DNA of 6,856 bases from an uncultured Eubacteriales bacterium. GTDB lineage: Bacteria > Bacillota > Clostridia > Oscillospirales > Butyricicoccaceae. The notes beneath the pieces are model-generated. The model saw only the letters and a list, made by a program, of their open reading frames with translations, was not told the origin of the DNA and did not search any database. How positions within the stretch are numbered: position 1 is the first letter of the stretch; every line of letters starts with the position of its first letter. Below are positions 1 to 6,683 of the stretch, piece by piece. Made by a program: the position numbers and the translations under genes. The DNA is taken from NCBI GenBank assembly GCA_934630445.1, contig CAKTWY010000136.1, forward strand, positions 1-6,856, read 5' to 3'.

Positions 1-712
1 TCGCCACCCCCATGCCGTTCTTTGCCCAAATCAGGCTGACAGCCAGATGGTGGTTGGTGCAGGTGATATCGGGGCGAAAGCCGCTGCTTTCGCAGGCAGT
101 GCGTACCATTTCCTCATAGCGGTGCGTGATGCAAAGCGGTTTGTCTTTCAGGATCGTGATGGGTTGAAGCGGCGCGCTGTCAAAGGCAAAGCAGGCTTCA
201 TGATACGCTGCGATCATCTGCTCGCCTTCGATAAAGGTAACGTCCATTTCACTTGTGAGGCGGCATGGGGTGCGTGCAAGGCCAATATCGGCCGCACCGT
301 TTTCCGTCATGTTAATGACCTCGAAGGAGTCTGTCTCGAAGAGCTCATAATGCGTCTCAGGGTGGGCGCGCGCAAAATCCGTCAGCCATCCGTCGAGCAT
401 TGTCATGGCAGTCGAGGGGGTCAAAGCGATGCGCAGCGTTCCTGCCTGCGTATTATGAAGGTCGGCGATCTCATGACGCAGAGAATTTTCCATCCCCAGA
501 AGCAGCTTCGCACGGTTATATAAAAGCTGCCCTGCCGCAGTGAGCTCCTGTCGACGCGAGGAGCGCGTGAGAAGCGGCGCGCCGAATTCACGCTCGAGAA
601 TATGCAGCTGGTTGGTCAGCGCCGGCTGAGCGACATAGAGCGTTTTTGCCGCGGCGCTGAGGCTGCCCGCTTCCACGATTTCAATGAAATTGCGAAAAAG
701 CTTTAGAACCAT
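1..712 (-). CDS. LysR-family transcriptional regulator (3' end outside window)
   Basis: Reading leftwards from ATG at 712, the frame stays open for 237 codons to the window edge, so about the last fifth of a typical 290-300 residue LysR protein is missing. The N-terminus has the LysR winged helix-turn-helix: residues 7-15 (RNFIEIVEA), then the helix-turn-helix around 17-36 (SLSAAAKTLYVAQPALTNQL), then the wing LEREFGAPLLTR. From about residue 90 (GTLRIALTPS) the periplasmic-binding-like effector domain begins. The late segment AVSLIWAKNGMGVA matches the 'G-x-G-V/I-A' stretch of that domain. The start at 712 is supported by GGAGG at 724-720, seven bases upstream; an in-frame ATG at 730 would place that site inside the gene. 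LysR proteins bind DNA as tetramers and respond to small ligands. The divergent MATE gene is the likely target. The ligand cannot be told from sequence. Confidence 0.93.
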   Translation of the reverse strand, partial: MVLKLFRNFIEIVEAGSLSAAAKTLYVAQPALTNQLHILEREFGAPLLTRSSRRQELTAAGQLLYNRAKLLLGMENSLRHEIADLHNTQAGTLRIALTPSTAMTMLDGWLTDFARAHPETHYELFETDSFEVINMTENGAADIGLARTPCRLTSEMDVTFIEGEQMIAAYHEACFAFDSAPLQPITILKDKPLCITHRYEEMVRTACESSGFRPDITCTNHHLAVSLIWAKNGMGVA

Positions 713-778
713 TTCTGTTCCTCCGTCCATCGTAATAGGGGCCAACAGAGTCATCTATCAAAAAAATGAATATGACAC

Positions 779-807
779 ATCAGAAATTGTTATTTTATTT
801 ATATCAA
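779..807 (-). promoter_or_regulatory. candidate promoter of the LysR gene
   Basis: On the minus strand a TTGATA -35-like hexamer (807-802) is followed, after 17 bases, by TCTGAT (784-779), which matches four of six -10 positions. It overlaps the candidate MATE promoter, so regulator binding here could both repress its own gene and act on the divergent gene, as is common for LysR systems. This is a visual match only; the AT-rich stretch offers alternatives. Confidence 0.3.
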
Positions 808-822
808 TCAGTATAGTATAAT
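794..822 (+). promoter_or_regulatory. candidate promoter of the MATE gene
   Basis: A perfect TATAAT lies at 817-822. The position 17 bases upstream (794-799, TTTATT) is a poor -35 box. A better -35 match, TTGTTA at 787-792, is spaced 19 bases from an overlapping TATAGT at 812-817. A strong -10 with a weak -35 fits an activator-dependent promoter, which is plausible beside a divergent LysR gene. No clear T-N11-A LysR box was singled out, because the region is too AT-rich for such a short motif to be informative. Confidence 0.45.
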
Positions 823-858
823 ACCACCGACAATGCAAGAAAGAAGTTGGTGCTCCAA

Positions 859-2292
859 ATGATTAAGGACATGACAGAGGGGTCGCCCTCAAAAATCTTA
901 TGGATGTTTTCACTTCCCATGCTGATGAGCGCTGTTTTTCAGCAGCTGTACAACGTTGTCGACAGCGTCGTGGCGGGGCAGTTTATCGGCGTGGGCGCGC
1001 TCGCAGCCGTCGGCGCGTCGTATCCTGTAACAATGATTTTTATGGCGGTGGCAACGGGCGCGAATATCGGCTGTTCGGTCGTTATCAGCCAGCTTTTCGG
1101 CGCGAAGGCTTACGGGAAGATGAAGACTGCAGTCAACACCTCTGTCATCGCAGTGCTGGGCGTGAGCGCTGTGTTGAGCGCCGCGGGGTTTGCATTCTGC
1201 GAGCTGCTGATGCGCCTGATGAACACGCCGCAGGACATTTTTGCTGATGCACGGCTGTATCTGCAGATTTATATCGGTGGCCTGATTTTCCTCTTTCTCT
1301 ATAATATCTGCACGGGTATTTTTACCGCGCTGGGCGACAGCAGAACGCCGCTGTGTTTTCTCATCGCTTCATCCGTGGGTAATATCATCTTGGATCTGGT
1401 GTTCGTCGTTCTTTTCAATATGGGAGTGGCCGGGGTAGCCTGGGCGACGTTTTTGTGCCAGGGAGTCGCGGCGATTTCTTCGCTTGCTGCTCTCCGGAAG
1501 CGGCTTCACTCCGTTGCAGCGGAGGAGACGGCAGCGCCTTTCTCCTTTGCGATGCTCAGGCGCATCAGCGCGATTGCTGTGCCGAGCATTCTCCAGCAGA
1601 GTTTTATTTCAGTCGGGAACCTTCTGATTCAGGGCCTTGTCAACAGCTACGGTTCCACCGTTGTGGCAGGCTACTCCGCGGCGGTTAAACTCAACACGTT
1701 TGCCATTACAAGCTTCACCACGCTTGCCAATGGCCTGTCGAGCTTCACTGCGCAGAATTTTGGCGCCGGGGCGCTGAATCGTGTCGAGCGCGGGTTCCGG
1801 GCGGGCGTCGTTATGGCAGCATGTGTGGTACTGCCATTTTGCGCCGCCTTTTTCTTCTTTGGTGCGCAGATGATCGGTTTGTTTATGGATATCGAGGCAA
1901 ATCGGAACGCAGCGTCTGTTGGAACGCAGTTTCTCCGCATTGTTTCGCCGTTTTACATCGTTGTCGCCGTCAAATTGATGGCGGACGCGGTCCTGCGCGG
2001 GGCGGGGAGAATGGCGGCATTTATGACCACCGCATTTACGGACCTGATCCTTCGCGTGGTGCTGGCCTTTGCTTTTTCGGCCGCGCTGGAAAGCAGCGTC
2101 GGTATCTGGCTGTCCTGGCCGTTTGGATGGAGCGTTGCAACAGTGCTTTCGTGCGTATTTTATTTCTGCGGCGTCTGGAAAAAGCGGTGCGTCGTCTATA
2201 CAGATCCGCTGGCGCTGGACGAAGCGGCGCAGGCGGCGCTCAGCTCCCCGGTTTGTGAGATGCCTTTGGCAGAGGAGGATCCCATCCAATAG
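859..2292 (+). CDS. MATE-family multidrug/cation antiporter
   Basis: A 477-residue inner-membrane protein, the usual length for a 12-helix MATE transporter, which exports cationic drugs or toxic metabolites in exchange for Na+ or H+. The N-terminus MIKDMTEGSP is the standard opening of Firmicutes MATE proteins and decides the start at ATG 859. In-frame TTG (847) and GTG (850) lie just upstream, and no start here has a strong ribosome site. Family motifs in helix 1 and beyond: FQQLYNVVDSVVAGQFIG (27-44), GANIGCSVVISQLFGAK (67-83), GIFTALGDSRTP (153-164). In the second half: PSILQQSFISVGNLLIQGLVN (242-262), GYSAAVKLN (271-279), AQNFGAG (298-304) and VLRGAGR (378-384). The C-terminal 35 residues are hydrophilic and acidic. 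Substrate is unknown. It is transcribed away from the LysR gene and is separate from the sulfatase operon. A nine-codon ORF (833-862) overlaps its start codon. Confidence 0.95.
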   Translation: MIKDMTEGSPSKILWMFSLPMLMSAVFQQLYNVVDSVVAGQFIGVGALAAVGASYPVTMIFMAVATGANIGCSVVISQLFGAKAYGKMKTAVNTSVIAVLGVSAVLSAAGFAFCELLMRLMNTPQDIFADARLYLQIYIGGLIFLFLYNICTGIFTALGDSRTPLCFLIASSVGNIILDLVFVVLFNMGVAGVAWATFLCQGVAAISSLAALRKRLHSVAAEETAAPFSFAMLRRISAIAVPSILQQSFISVGNLLIQGLVNSYGSTVVAGYSAAVKLNTFAITSFTTLANGLSSFTAQNFGAGALNRVERGFRAGVVMAACVVLPFCAAFFFFGAQMIGLFMDIEANRNAASVGTQFLRIVSPFYIVVAVKLMADAVLRGAGRMAAFMTTAFTDLILRVVLAFAFSAALESSVGIWLSWPFGWSVATVLSCVFYFCGVWKKRCVVYTDPLALDEAAQAALSSPVCEMPLAEEDPIQ

Positions 2293-2412
2293 ATGGCAGC
2301 GATAAGCTGCATCAACAGGAAGGCAGAGTGGTTCGTGGCGGCATTTGGCCGCCCCGGGCCGCTTCGCTTTCTGCTTCATGTGCGGAGCGAAACAAACGCA
2401 TATTAAATGGGT
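2293..2412. other. non-coding gap after MATE gene with hairpins
   Basis: No convincing gene is present. The GC-rich first part contains a perfect 6-bp stem GGCGGC/GCCGCC (2337-2342 with 2348-2353, loop ATTTG) and a second pair TTCGCT/AGCGAA (2363-2368 with 2386-2391, 17-base loop). Neither is followed by a T-run, so neither is a convincing intrinsic terminator. They may stabilise the MATE mRNA 3' end or act with Rho. Confidence 0.4.
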
Positions 2413-2436
2413 AAAAAATCGGTATACCGTTGTTTT
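2413..2436. promoter_or_regulatory. dyad overlapping the operon -35 box (candidate operator)
   Basis: The centre is a perfect 10-bp palindrome CGGTATACCG (2420-2429). Symmetry continues imperfectly outwards, with A-rich sequence on the left matching T-rich sequence on the right. The right arm covers the -35 hexamer of the sulfatase promoter (2430-2435), the place where a repressor would block polymerase. As RNA it could form a weak A/U-flanked hairpin and contribute to ending MATE transcription. The binding protein is unknown and no regulator for this operon is in the window. Confidence 0.4.
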
Positions 2437-2458
2437 TATAGCATTTTTCCACTATAAT
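2430..2458 (+). promoter_or_regulatory. promoter of the sulfatase-exporter operon
   Basis: TTGTTT (2430-2435) and a perfect TATAAT (2453-2458) are separated by exactly 17 bases, a good housekeeping-sigma promoter in an AT-rich stretch. The predicted transcript would start near 2465, giving a leader of about 30 bases before the first sulfatase. Confidence 0.7.
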
Positions 2459-2485
2459 AGATAAACGACAGGAAACAGCCCATAT

Positions 2486-2492
2486 GAGGTGA
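2486..2492 (+). promoter_or_regulatory. ribosome binding site of first sulfatase
   Basis: GAGGTGA ends four bases before ATG 2497, a strong Shine-Dalgarno match that fixes this start; the encoded N-terminus begins directly with the sulfatase beta-strand. Confidence 0.7.
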
Positions 2493-2496
2493 CGAT

Positions 2497-4038
2497 ATGC
2501 CGAAGAATATTCTCCTTTTTATGACGGATCAGCAGCGCGCGGACTATGTCGGCTATATTCCCGGCGGCAAAGCTGTTATGCCGACCCTGGATAAGATCGC
2601 CGGGCATGCGTACTTTACATGCTGCCAGTCGACGAATCCGATCTGTACACCGGCGCGCACATCGCTGATTACCGGACGGTATTCCCGCCAGATCGGCACG
2701 CTCACGATGTCGGGCGATTTGTATCCGCAGATCCCGACGTTCATGCAGGCGCTCAGAAACGCCGGATACCGGAGCTATGGGATCGGCAAATATCATTATC
2801 TGCAGACAGCGCCGTGGGATGTCGGCCGCGGCAACGGCATGCGCCAGTTTGATCAGGCCGGCAGCATGCGGGATTTCGGCTATGATTTTGTGTGGGAGAG
2901 CGCTGGAAAGCAGCAGCTTGTGACGAGCCACTGCTTCTATGCCGAATATCTGCGCGAACGGGGCCTGCTGGAAGATGTGCGCGACTTTTATCAGCGCTCC
3001 GGCGGGGGCAACGGCGATACGGCCGACCACAATTATGATCAGGCCAATCCATGGCCGTTCAGTGAAGAAGACTATATTGATGTTGTCACCGCCAGAGTGG
3101 CGTGCGACGCGCTTCGCGTGCACGATGCGGATACGCCGTTTTATATGATGGTATCCTTCTGTGGGCCGCATAAACCCTATGATGCGCCCTCACGCTATCT
3201 TGATATGTTCCCGCTTGAGCGGGAAGACGATTTTATTCCGCAAGACGGCACGCGGACGATGACGGCTGAGCAGAAGGAAACGCTGTACCGGCAGAGACGG
3301 TCGGCCAAAGCGATGCTCCGGTTGATCGACGACCAAATGGCGCGGGTTCTCGATGTGCTTGCCCAGCGCGGCATGCTCGATGAGACAATGATCATTTTTA
3401 CATCCGATCACGGCGACATGCTTGGCGATCATTTTATGATTCAAAAGGGGTGCCCCTGGCGCGCAGCGCTCAACGTGCCGCTCGCTGTTTCTGTGCCGGG
3501 GCTTGCGCCAGTGGGGGAGTGTGCGTCTCCTGTGGAGCTGTCTGATATCGCGGCGACGATCCTTGATTACGCGGGCCTTGATGCGCACGCCGCGCTCAGC
3601 CGTTCGTGGCCTGCGTATAACGACGTTATTCCGTCTCGTTCGCTCATGCCCGTTCTCTGCGGTGAGAAGGCAGCTATCCGCTCCTTTACCTACTCCGAAC
3701 GCGATTTTACCGAGGAGCGTGGGCCGGACGCCACCGCGCAGGGGATCGTACAAAACCGCGGTGGTGCAGGGCGTTCGAATGCTTGGCAGTGCATCACGAC
3801 CGCGGCGACCAAATACATAAAATATCTTGGATATGGGCCGGAAGAGCGGCCTGTGGAGGAATTTTATGACCTTTTACATGATCCGCATGAACGCGACAAT
3901 CTGATCGCCGATCCGCAGCGGCGCGAAGAGATCGAGCAGGCGCGCCTGCGCGTGATGTATGTGCTTGACCATTATCCGCCCGCGCAGAAATGTTGGGCGG
4001 GCTACGCAGGAAAAGGACGGGAGGATGTACGCAGATGA
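2497..4038 (+). CDS. Cys-type sulfatase, cytoplasmic (first of pair)
   Basis: A 513-residue member of the sulfatase/alkaline-phosphatase superfamily that hydrolyses sulfate esters (some relatives cleave phosphonate or sulfonate monoesters) with a formylglycine made from Cys. The signature C-T-P-A-R with T-S-L-I-T-G-R follows, placing the modified Cys at residue 50 and the stabilising Arg at 54. Probable Ca2+ ligands are D11 and Q12 (MTDQQR) and D304-H305 (FTSDHGD); other likely active-site residues are K98 and H100 (GIGKYH), H225 (GPHKPYD) and K317. The C-terminal EEFYDLLHDPHERDNL (454-469) is the typical sulfatase tail. The protein starts at the first beta-strand (KNILLFMTDQQ) with no signal peptide, so a cytoplasmic location is inferred. 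Cys rather than Ser at position 50 implies need for an anaerobic sulfatase-maturating radical SAM enzyme, not seen here. It is first in its operon. Substrate is not identifiable; a sulfated sugar is possible. Confidence 0.95.
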   Translation: MPKNILLFMTDQQRADYVGYIPGGKAVMPTLDKIAGHAYFTCCQSTNPICTPARTSLITGRYSRQIGTLTMSGDLYPQIPTFMQALRNAGYRSYGIGKYHYLQTAPWDVGRGNGMRQFDQAGSMRDFGYDFVWESAGKQQLVTSHCFYAEYLRERGLLEDVRDFYQRSGGGNGDTADHNYDQANPWPFSEEDYIDVVTARVACDALRVHDADTPFYMMVSFCGPHKPYDAPSRYLDMFPLEREDDFIPQDGTRTMTAEQKETLYRQRRSAKAMLRLIDDQMARVLDVLAQRGMLDETMIIFTSDHGDMLGDHFMIQKGCPWRAALNVPLAVSVPGLAPVGECASPVELSDIAATILDYAGLDAHAALSRSWPAYNDVIPSRSLMPVLCGEKAAIRSFTYSERDFTEERGPDATAQGIVQNRGGAGRSNAWQCITTAATKYIKYLGYGPEERPVEEFYDLLHDPHERDNLIADPQRREEIEQARLRVMYVLDHYPPAQKCWAGYAGKGREDVRR

Positions 4039-5564
4039 GGACGATCATGATATTATCAGACAGTCTGAACCGGCGCTTTCTAAATGCTTATGGCGCTGAG
4101 GAGCGGGTGCTTACACCGAATATCGACCGGCTCGCCGCGCGCTCGGTGGTATTCGAAAATCACTGGTGCGGCTCGGCTCCCTGTATGCCGGCGCGGCGGG
4201 ATATCCTGACCGGGCGGCTGAACTTTCTCGAGCGGCCGTGGGGAGGTGTCGAGCCGTTTGACCATACGCTGCCGAACATTCTGCGCGACGAGAGCAATAC
4301 ATATACCCACATGGAAACGGATCATTTTCATTATGCAGAACGCGGCGGTGAGAATTATTGGGGCCATTTCACCTCCTGGAATTTGCACCGCGGAACGGAG
4401 CATGACACCATTTTCTGGGGCCCGGACAAGAACGGCATCCCCCATCCGGTGCGCCCGGAAGGGCACGCGGGCATTTATTCCCCCTCTTATGAAGCAACGC
4501 GCGCGCGTTATGCGCAGCGTCAGGAAGAATATTCCACACCCCGCACCTTTACCGCTGCGGCGCAGTGGCTGGAGAAACATCACGACGCGGATAACTTCCT
4601 TCTTTGGGTGGAGGGCTTCGACCCGCACGAACCGTTTGATGTTCCGCAGACGTTTTTGGACCTGTATGATGAGGCGGGGCCAGGTGGAAGCGAGGCATAC
4701 TGGCCGGGCTACAACACGGCCGATCATTATACGCAGGAAGAGATCGCGTCTTTCCGCCGCCGGTATAAAGCGCTTGTCACCATGACGGATGCGTATATCG
4801 GCAGACTGTTGGACGTGCTTGACCGTTACGGCATGTGGGAGGATACTATGGTCATCCTCACGACAGATCACGGCTACATGCTCGGCGAACACGGCTTCAT
4901 GGCCAAAAATTACATGCCGGATTATAACGAAGTTTTCCACATCCCACTGATGATTGCCATGCCGGGCGTGAAGCCTGCCCGCACGGCGGCGCTTACGCAG
5001 AACATCGATCTTTTCCCGACGATTCTTTCGTATTTCGGCGTGCCGGAAAGTGCATGCAGAAATCCCATTCACGGCAAGTCGCTTCTGCCGCTCCTGCGCG
5101 GAGAGACGGCATGTGTACACGATGCGCTCCTCTTCGGCGTCTTCGGCAAAACGGTCAGCGTGTACGATGGGCGTTATGTCTACATGCGCCGTACGGTATC
5201 GGAGCAAAATGAGCCGCTCTTTCTGTACGGTTCGATGATGACGCTCTTAAACGCTTATATCGGGTATGACACGATGAGCGACGAGGAGATCCTGCAGATC
5301 GAGACGGGCCGCTTCCTGCCGTGGACAAACTATCCGGTCTATAAGGTGCCGGCACGCTGCTGCCACTGGAAGAGCCGTATGGCCTTTGAACATATCAACG
5401 ACGAGATCCCGCAGGAACATCTGCTTTTCGACCTTGCACAGGATTATGCGCAGGAGCATCCGGTTCAGGACGATGCACTTGAGGCGCGCATGTGCGCGCT
5501 TCTGAAGGAGCAGATGCTGCTGCACGATTCACCACAGGAGCAGTTTACACGTTTGGGGATCTGA
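4035..5564 (+). CDS. Cys-type sulfatase, cytoplasmic (second of pair)
   Basis: A 509-residue sulfatase distinct from its upstream neighbour. The ATG at 4035 overlaps the previous stop codon (ATGA), with GGGAGG at 4019-4024 ten bases upstream, indicating translational coupling; a longer reading from TTG 3990 would lie within the preceding gene and is unlikely. The signature C-M-P-A-R (Cys 50, Arg 54) is followed by RDILTGR. Metal ligands are probably D9 (LSDSLNRR, where Ser replaces the second Asp common in the family) and D278-H279 (TTDHGYMLGEHG). H198 in GFDPHEPFD and K291 in FMAKN are likely active-site residues; METDHFHY (93-100) sits where relatives bind substrate. The C-terminus (LLFDLAQDYAQEHPV) is the usual DL-x-D-P-x-E-type tail, less conserved. 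No signal peptide is present. It presumably acts on the same or a successive sulfated substrate as the first sulfatase, since both are made in equal proportion. Substrate unknown. Confidence 0.94.
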   Translation: MRTIMILSDSLNRRFLNAYGAEERVLTPNIDRLAARSVVFENHWCGSAPCMPARRDILTGRLNFLERPWGGVEPFDHTLPNILRDESNTYTHMETDHFHYAERGGENYWGHFTSWNLHRGTEHDTIFWGPDKNGIPHPVRPEGHAGIYSPSYEATRARYAQRQEEYSTPRTFTAAAQWLEKHHDADNFLLWVEGFDPHEPFDVPQTFLDLYDEAGPGGSEAYWPGYNTADHYTQEEIASFRRRYKALVTMTDAYIGRLLDVLDRYGMWEDTMVILTTDHGYMLGEHGFMAKNYMPDYNEVFHIPLMIAMPGVKPARTAALTQNIDLFPTILSYFGVPESACRNPIHGKSLLPLLRGETACVHDALLFGVFGKTVSVYDGRYVYMRRTVSEQNEPLFLYGSMMTLLNAYIGYDTMSDEEILQIETGRFLPWTNYPVYKVPARCCHWKSRMAFEHINDEIPQEHLLFDLAQDYAQEHPVQDDALEARMCALLKEQMLLHDSPQEQFTRLGI

Positions 5565-5568
5565 AGGC

Positions 5569-5601
5569 ACAGGCGATCTGACCGGGCCGCGGACGGCCTG
5601 T
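5569..5601 (+). other. mutually exclusive hairpins between sulfatase and exporter genes
   Basis: ACAGGC (5569-5574) can pair with GCCTGT (5596-5601), while GGCCG (5585-5589) can pair with CGGCC (5594-5598) around a CGGA loop; the two stems share bases. No T-run follows, so this is not a terminator. It could set relative expression of the exporter by mRNA processing or pausing. Confidence 0.3.
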
Positions 5602-5626
5602 ACTCTGGAAATGAGAAGGATGAGGG

Positions 5627-6412
5627 ATGTATTTTTTGTTTTTTGTGATCAGTCTCGCCGCGTCGGTCGCAGGCGCGATTTGCGGGATCGGCGGCGGTGT
5701 CATTATCAAGCCCGTGCTCGACGCGCTGCATTTGGCAGATGTGTCAACGATCAGCTTTTTGTCCGGGTGTACAGTCCTGTCCATGTCGGGCTATTCTGTT
5801 TTTAAGGGGTTCGCTGCGCGCGATACTGCGATTGACAAAAAAACCGCCACTCCGCTCGCACTTGGTGCGGCAGTTGGCGGCGTAGCAGGCAAATATATCT
5901 TTGACGCGGCATGCGGCCATTTTGCAGATAAGAACACGGTGGGCGCGATTCAGGCGATTTGCCTGCTGGTCATCACTGCCGCGACGCTTGCCTATACGCT
6001 CAAAAAAGATGTAATACACAGCCGGGCAATGCAGGGCACAGCGATTTGCACTGTGATCGGCTTGGGGCTCGGCGTGCTGTCGAGCTTTCTCGGCATTGGC
6101 GGCGGGCCGATCAATCTCATGGTGCTGGGTTATTTTTTCTCCATGAAGACGAAAACAGCTGTGCAGAACTCCCTGTACATCATCCTGTTTTCGCAGGTGG
6201 CAAGCCTGATATTCACACTTCTTGGCGGCACGGTACCGGCGTTTTCCTGGCCGAGCCTGCTGCTGATGATTGCCGGCGGTATTCTCGGCGGGATCATTGG
6301 GCGCCTGATCAACCGCCGGATGGACGAGCGCATGGTTGACCGGCTCTTTATCTGCCTGATGGCGGTGATCATCCTGATCTGCGTTTATAACGCCTGGCGC
6401 TTTCTGGCGTAA
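5627..6412 (+). CDS. TauE/SafE-family sulfite/organosulfonate exporter-like permease
   Basis: A 261-residue, highly hydrophobic protein of the TauE/SafE (formerly DUF81) family, of normal length and about eight membrane helices. The family's internal duplication is visible: GAICGIGGGVIIKPVLD (16-32) in the first half and SSFLGIGGGPINLMVLG (152-168) in the second, each with the GIGGG motif, the latter followed by KTKTAVQNSLYIILFSQ (174-190). The start ATG 5627 has AAGGA at 5616-5620, six bases upstream. Characterised members export sulfite (TauE) or sulfoacetate (SafE), but many have unknown substrates. Sitting 62 bases after two sulfatases in the same direction, with a terminator after it, it is probably co-transcribed with them and may export sulfate, sulfite or a sulfonate made by them. 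That link is inference from position. A short arginine-rich loop (RLINRRMDER, 226-235) lies before the last helix. Confidence 0.9.
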   Translation: MYFLFFVISLAASVAGAICGIGGGVIIKPVLDALHLADVSTISFLSGCTVLSMSGYSVFKGFAARDTAIDKKTATPLALGAAVGGVAGKYIFDAACGHFADKNTVGAIQAICLLVITAATLAYTLKKDVIHSRAMQGTAICTVIGLGLGVLSSFLGIGGGPINLMVLGYFFSMKTKTAVQNSLYIILFSQVASLIFTLLGGTVPAFSWPSLLLMIAGGILGGIIGRLINRRMDERMVDRLFICLMAVIILICVYNAWRFLA

Positions 6413-6440
6413 AACGGCGGGGAAGTTCGAAAAAGCAAAC

Positions 6441-6481
6441 AAAAGATTTGTTGTAGAGTAAAAATAGCTGCAAATCTTTTT
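6441..6481 (+). terminator. intrinsic terminator after the exporter gene
   Basis: A perfect 10-bp stem AAAAGATTTG/CAAATCTTTT (6441-6450 with 6471-6480) ends in a T-run, 28 bases after the exporter stop. The stem is AT-rich and its loop is long (20 bases), so it may be leaky. The A-run on the left means it could also work on the minus strand. Confidence 0.55.
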
Positions 6482-6487
6482 ACCTGC

Positions 6488-6607
6488 ATGCGCATCGATT
6501 GCCCAAAGGGCACCTGCAAGCAGGCGGACATCGAATGGATTGATGAGAAAAAAGCATATCTATATGACCAACTGCACCGGATGAGATGTAGCTGCATCAT
6601 GATATAA
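6488..6607 (+). CDS. possible 39-residue Cys-containing microprotein
   Basis: ATG 6488 to TAA 6605-6607 encodes 39 residues beginning MRIDCPKGTCKQADIEWIDE and ending LHRMRCSCIMI. The composition is protein-like: mixed charge, four Cys in two pairs (C-x4-C at 5 and 10, C-x-C at 34 and 36), and a predicted amphipathic middle segment. Such paired Cys could bind a metal or a cluster. It lies between two terminators and is followed within five bases by the second. Against it: no Shine-Dalgarno sequence precedes the ATG, no promoter is evident, and 40 codons can stay open by chance. I do not recognise a family. It might instead be a leader peptide or part of a non-coding RNA. Confidence 0.35.
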   Translation: MRIDCPKGTCKQADIEWIDEKKAYLYDQLHRMRCSCIMI

Positions 6608-6611
6608 GTAG

Positions 6612-6642
6612 AGCCGGTGCGTATTACGCTCACCGGCTTTTT
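6612..6642 (+). terminator. intrinsic terminator with GC-rich stem
   Basis: An 8-bp perfect stem AGCCGGTG/CACCGGCT (6612-6619 with 6631-6638) surrounds an 11-base loop and runs into TTTTT (6638-6642). This is a convincing Rho-independent terminator on the plus strand. The left arm could alternatively pair with GCACCGG at 6574-6580. Confidence 0.85.
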
Positions 6643-6683
6643 CATTTAAAAATTAATAAGGTGACATAAACATATGGCTTAAA

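Noticed and set aside
47..523. Plus-strand 158-residue open frame
   Set aside because: It is the shadow of the minus-strand LysR gene, whose frame has clear family motifs over the whole stretch.
1609..2379. Minus-strand 256-residue open frame across the MATE gene
   Set aside because: Low-complexity Arg/His/Cys-rich translation opposite a well-conserved transporter; typical antisense shadow in GC-rich DNA.
4080..5207. Minus-strand 375-residue open frame across the second sulfatase
   Set aside because: Long, but antisense to a gene with intact catalytic motifs; its translation shows no recognisable domain and is His/Arg-rich.
6385..6645. Minus-strand 86-residue frame overlapping the exporter stop
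   Set aside because: It starts inside the terminator at 6612-6642, runs through the other terminator stem and enters the exporter gene; no ribosome site or family resemblance.
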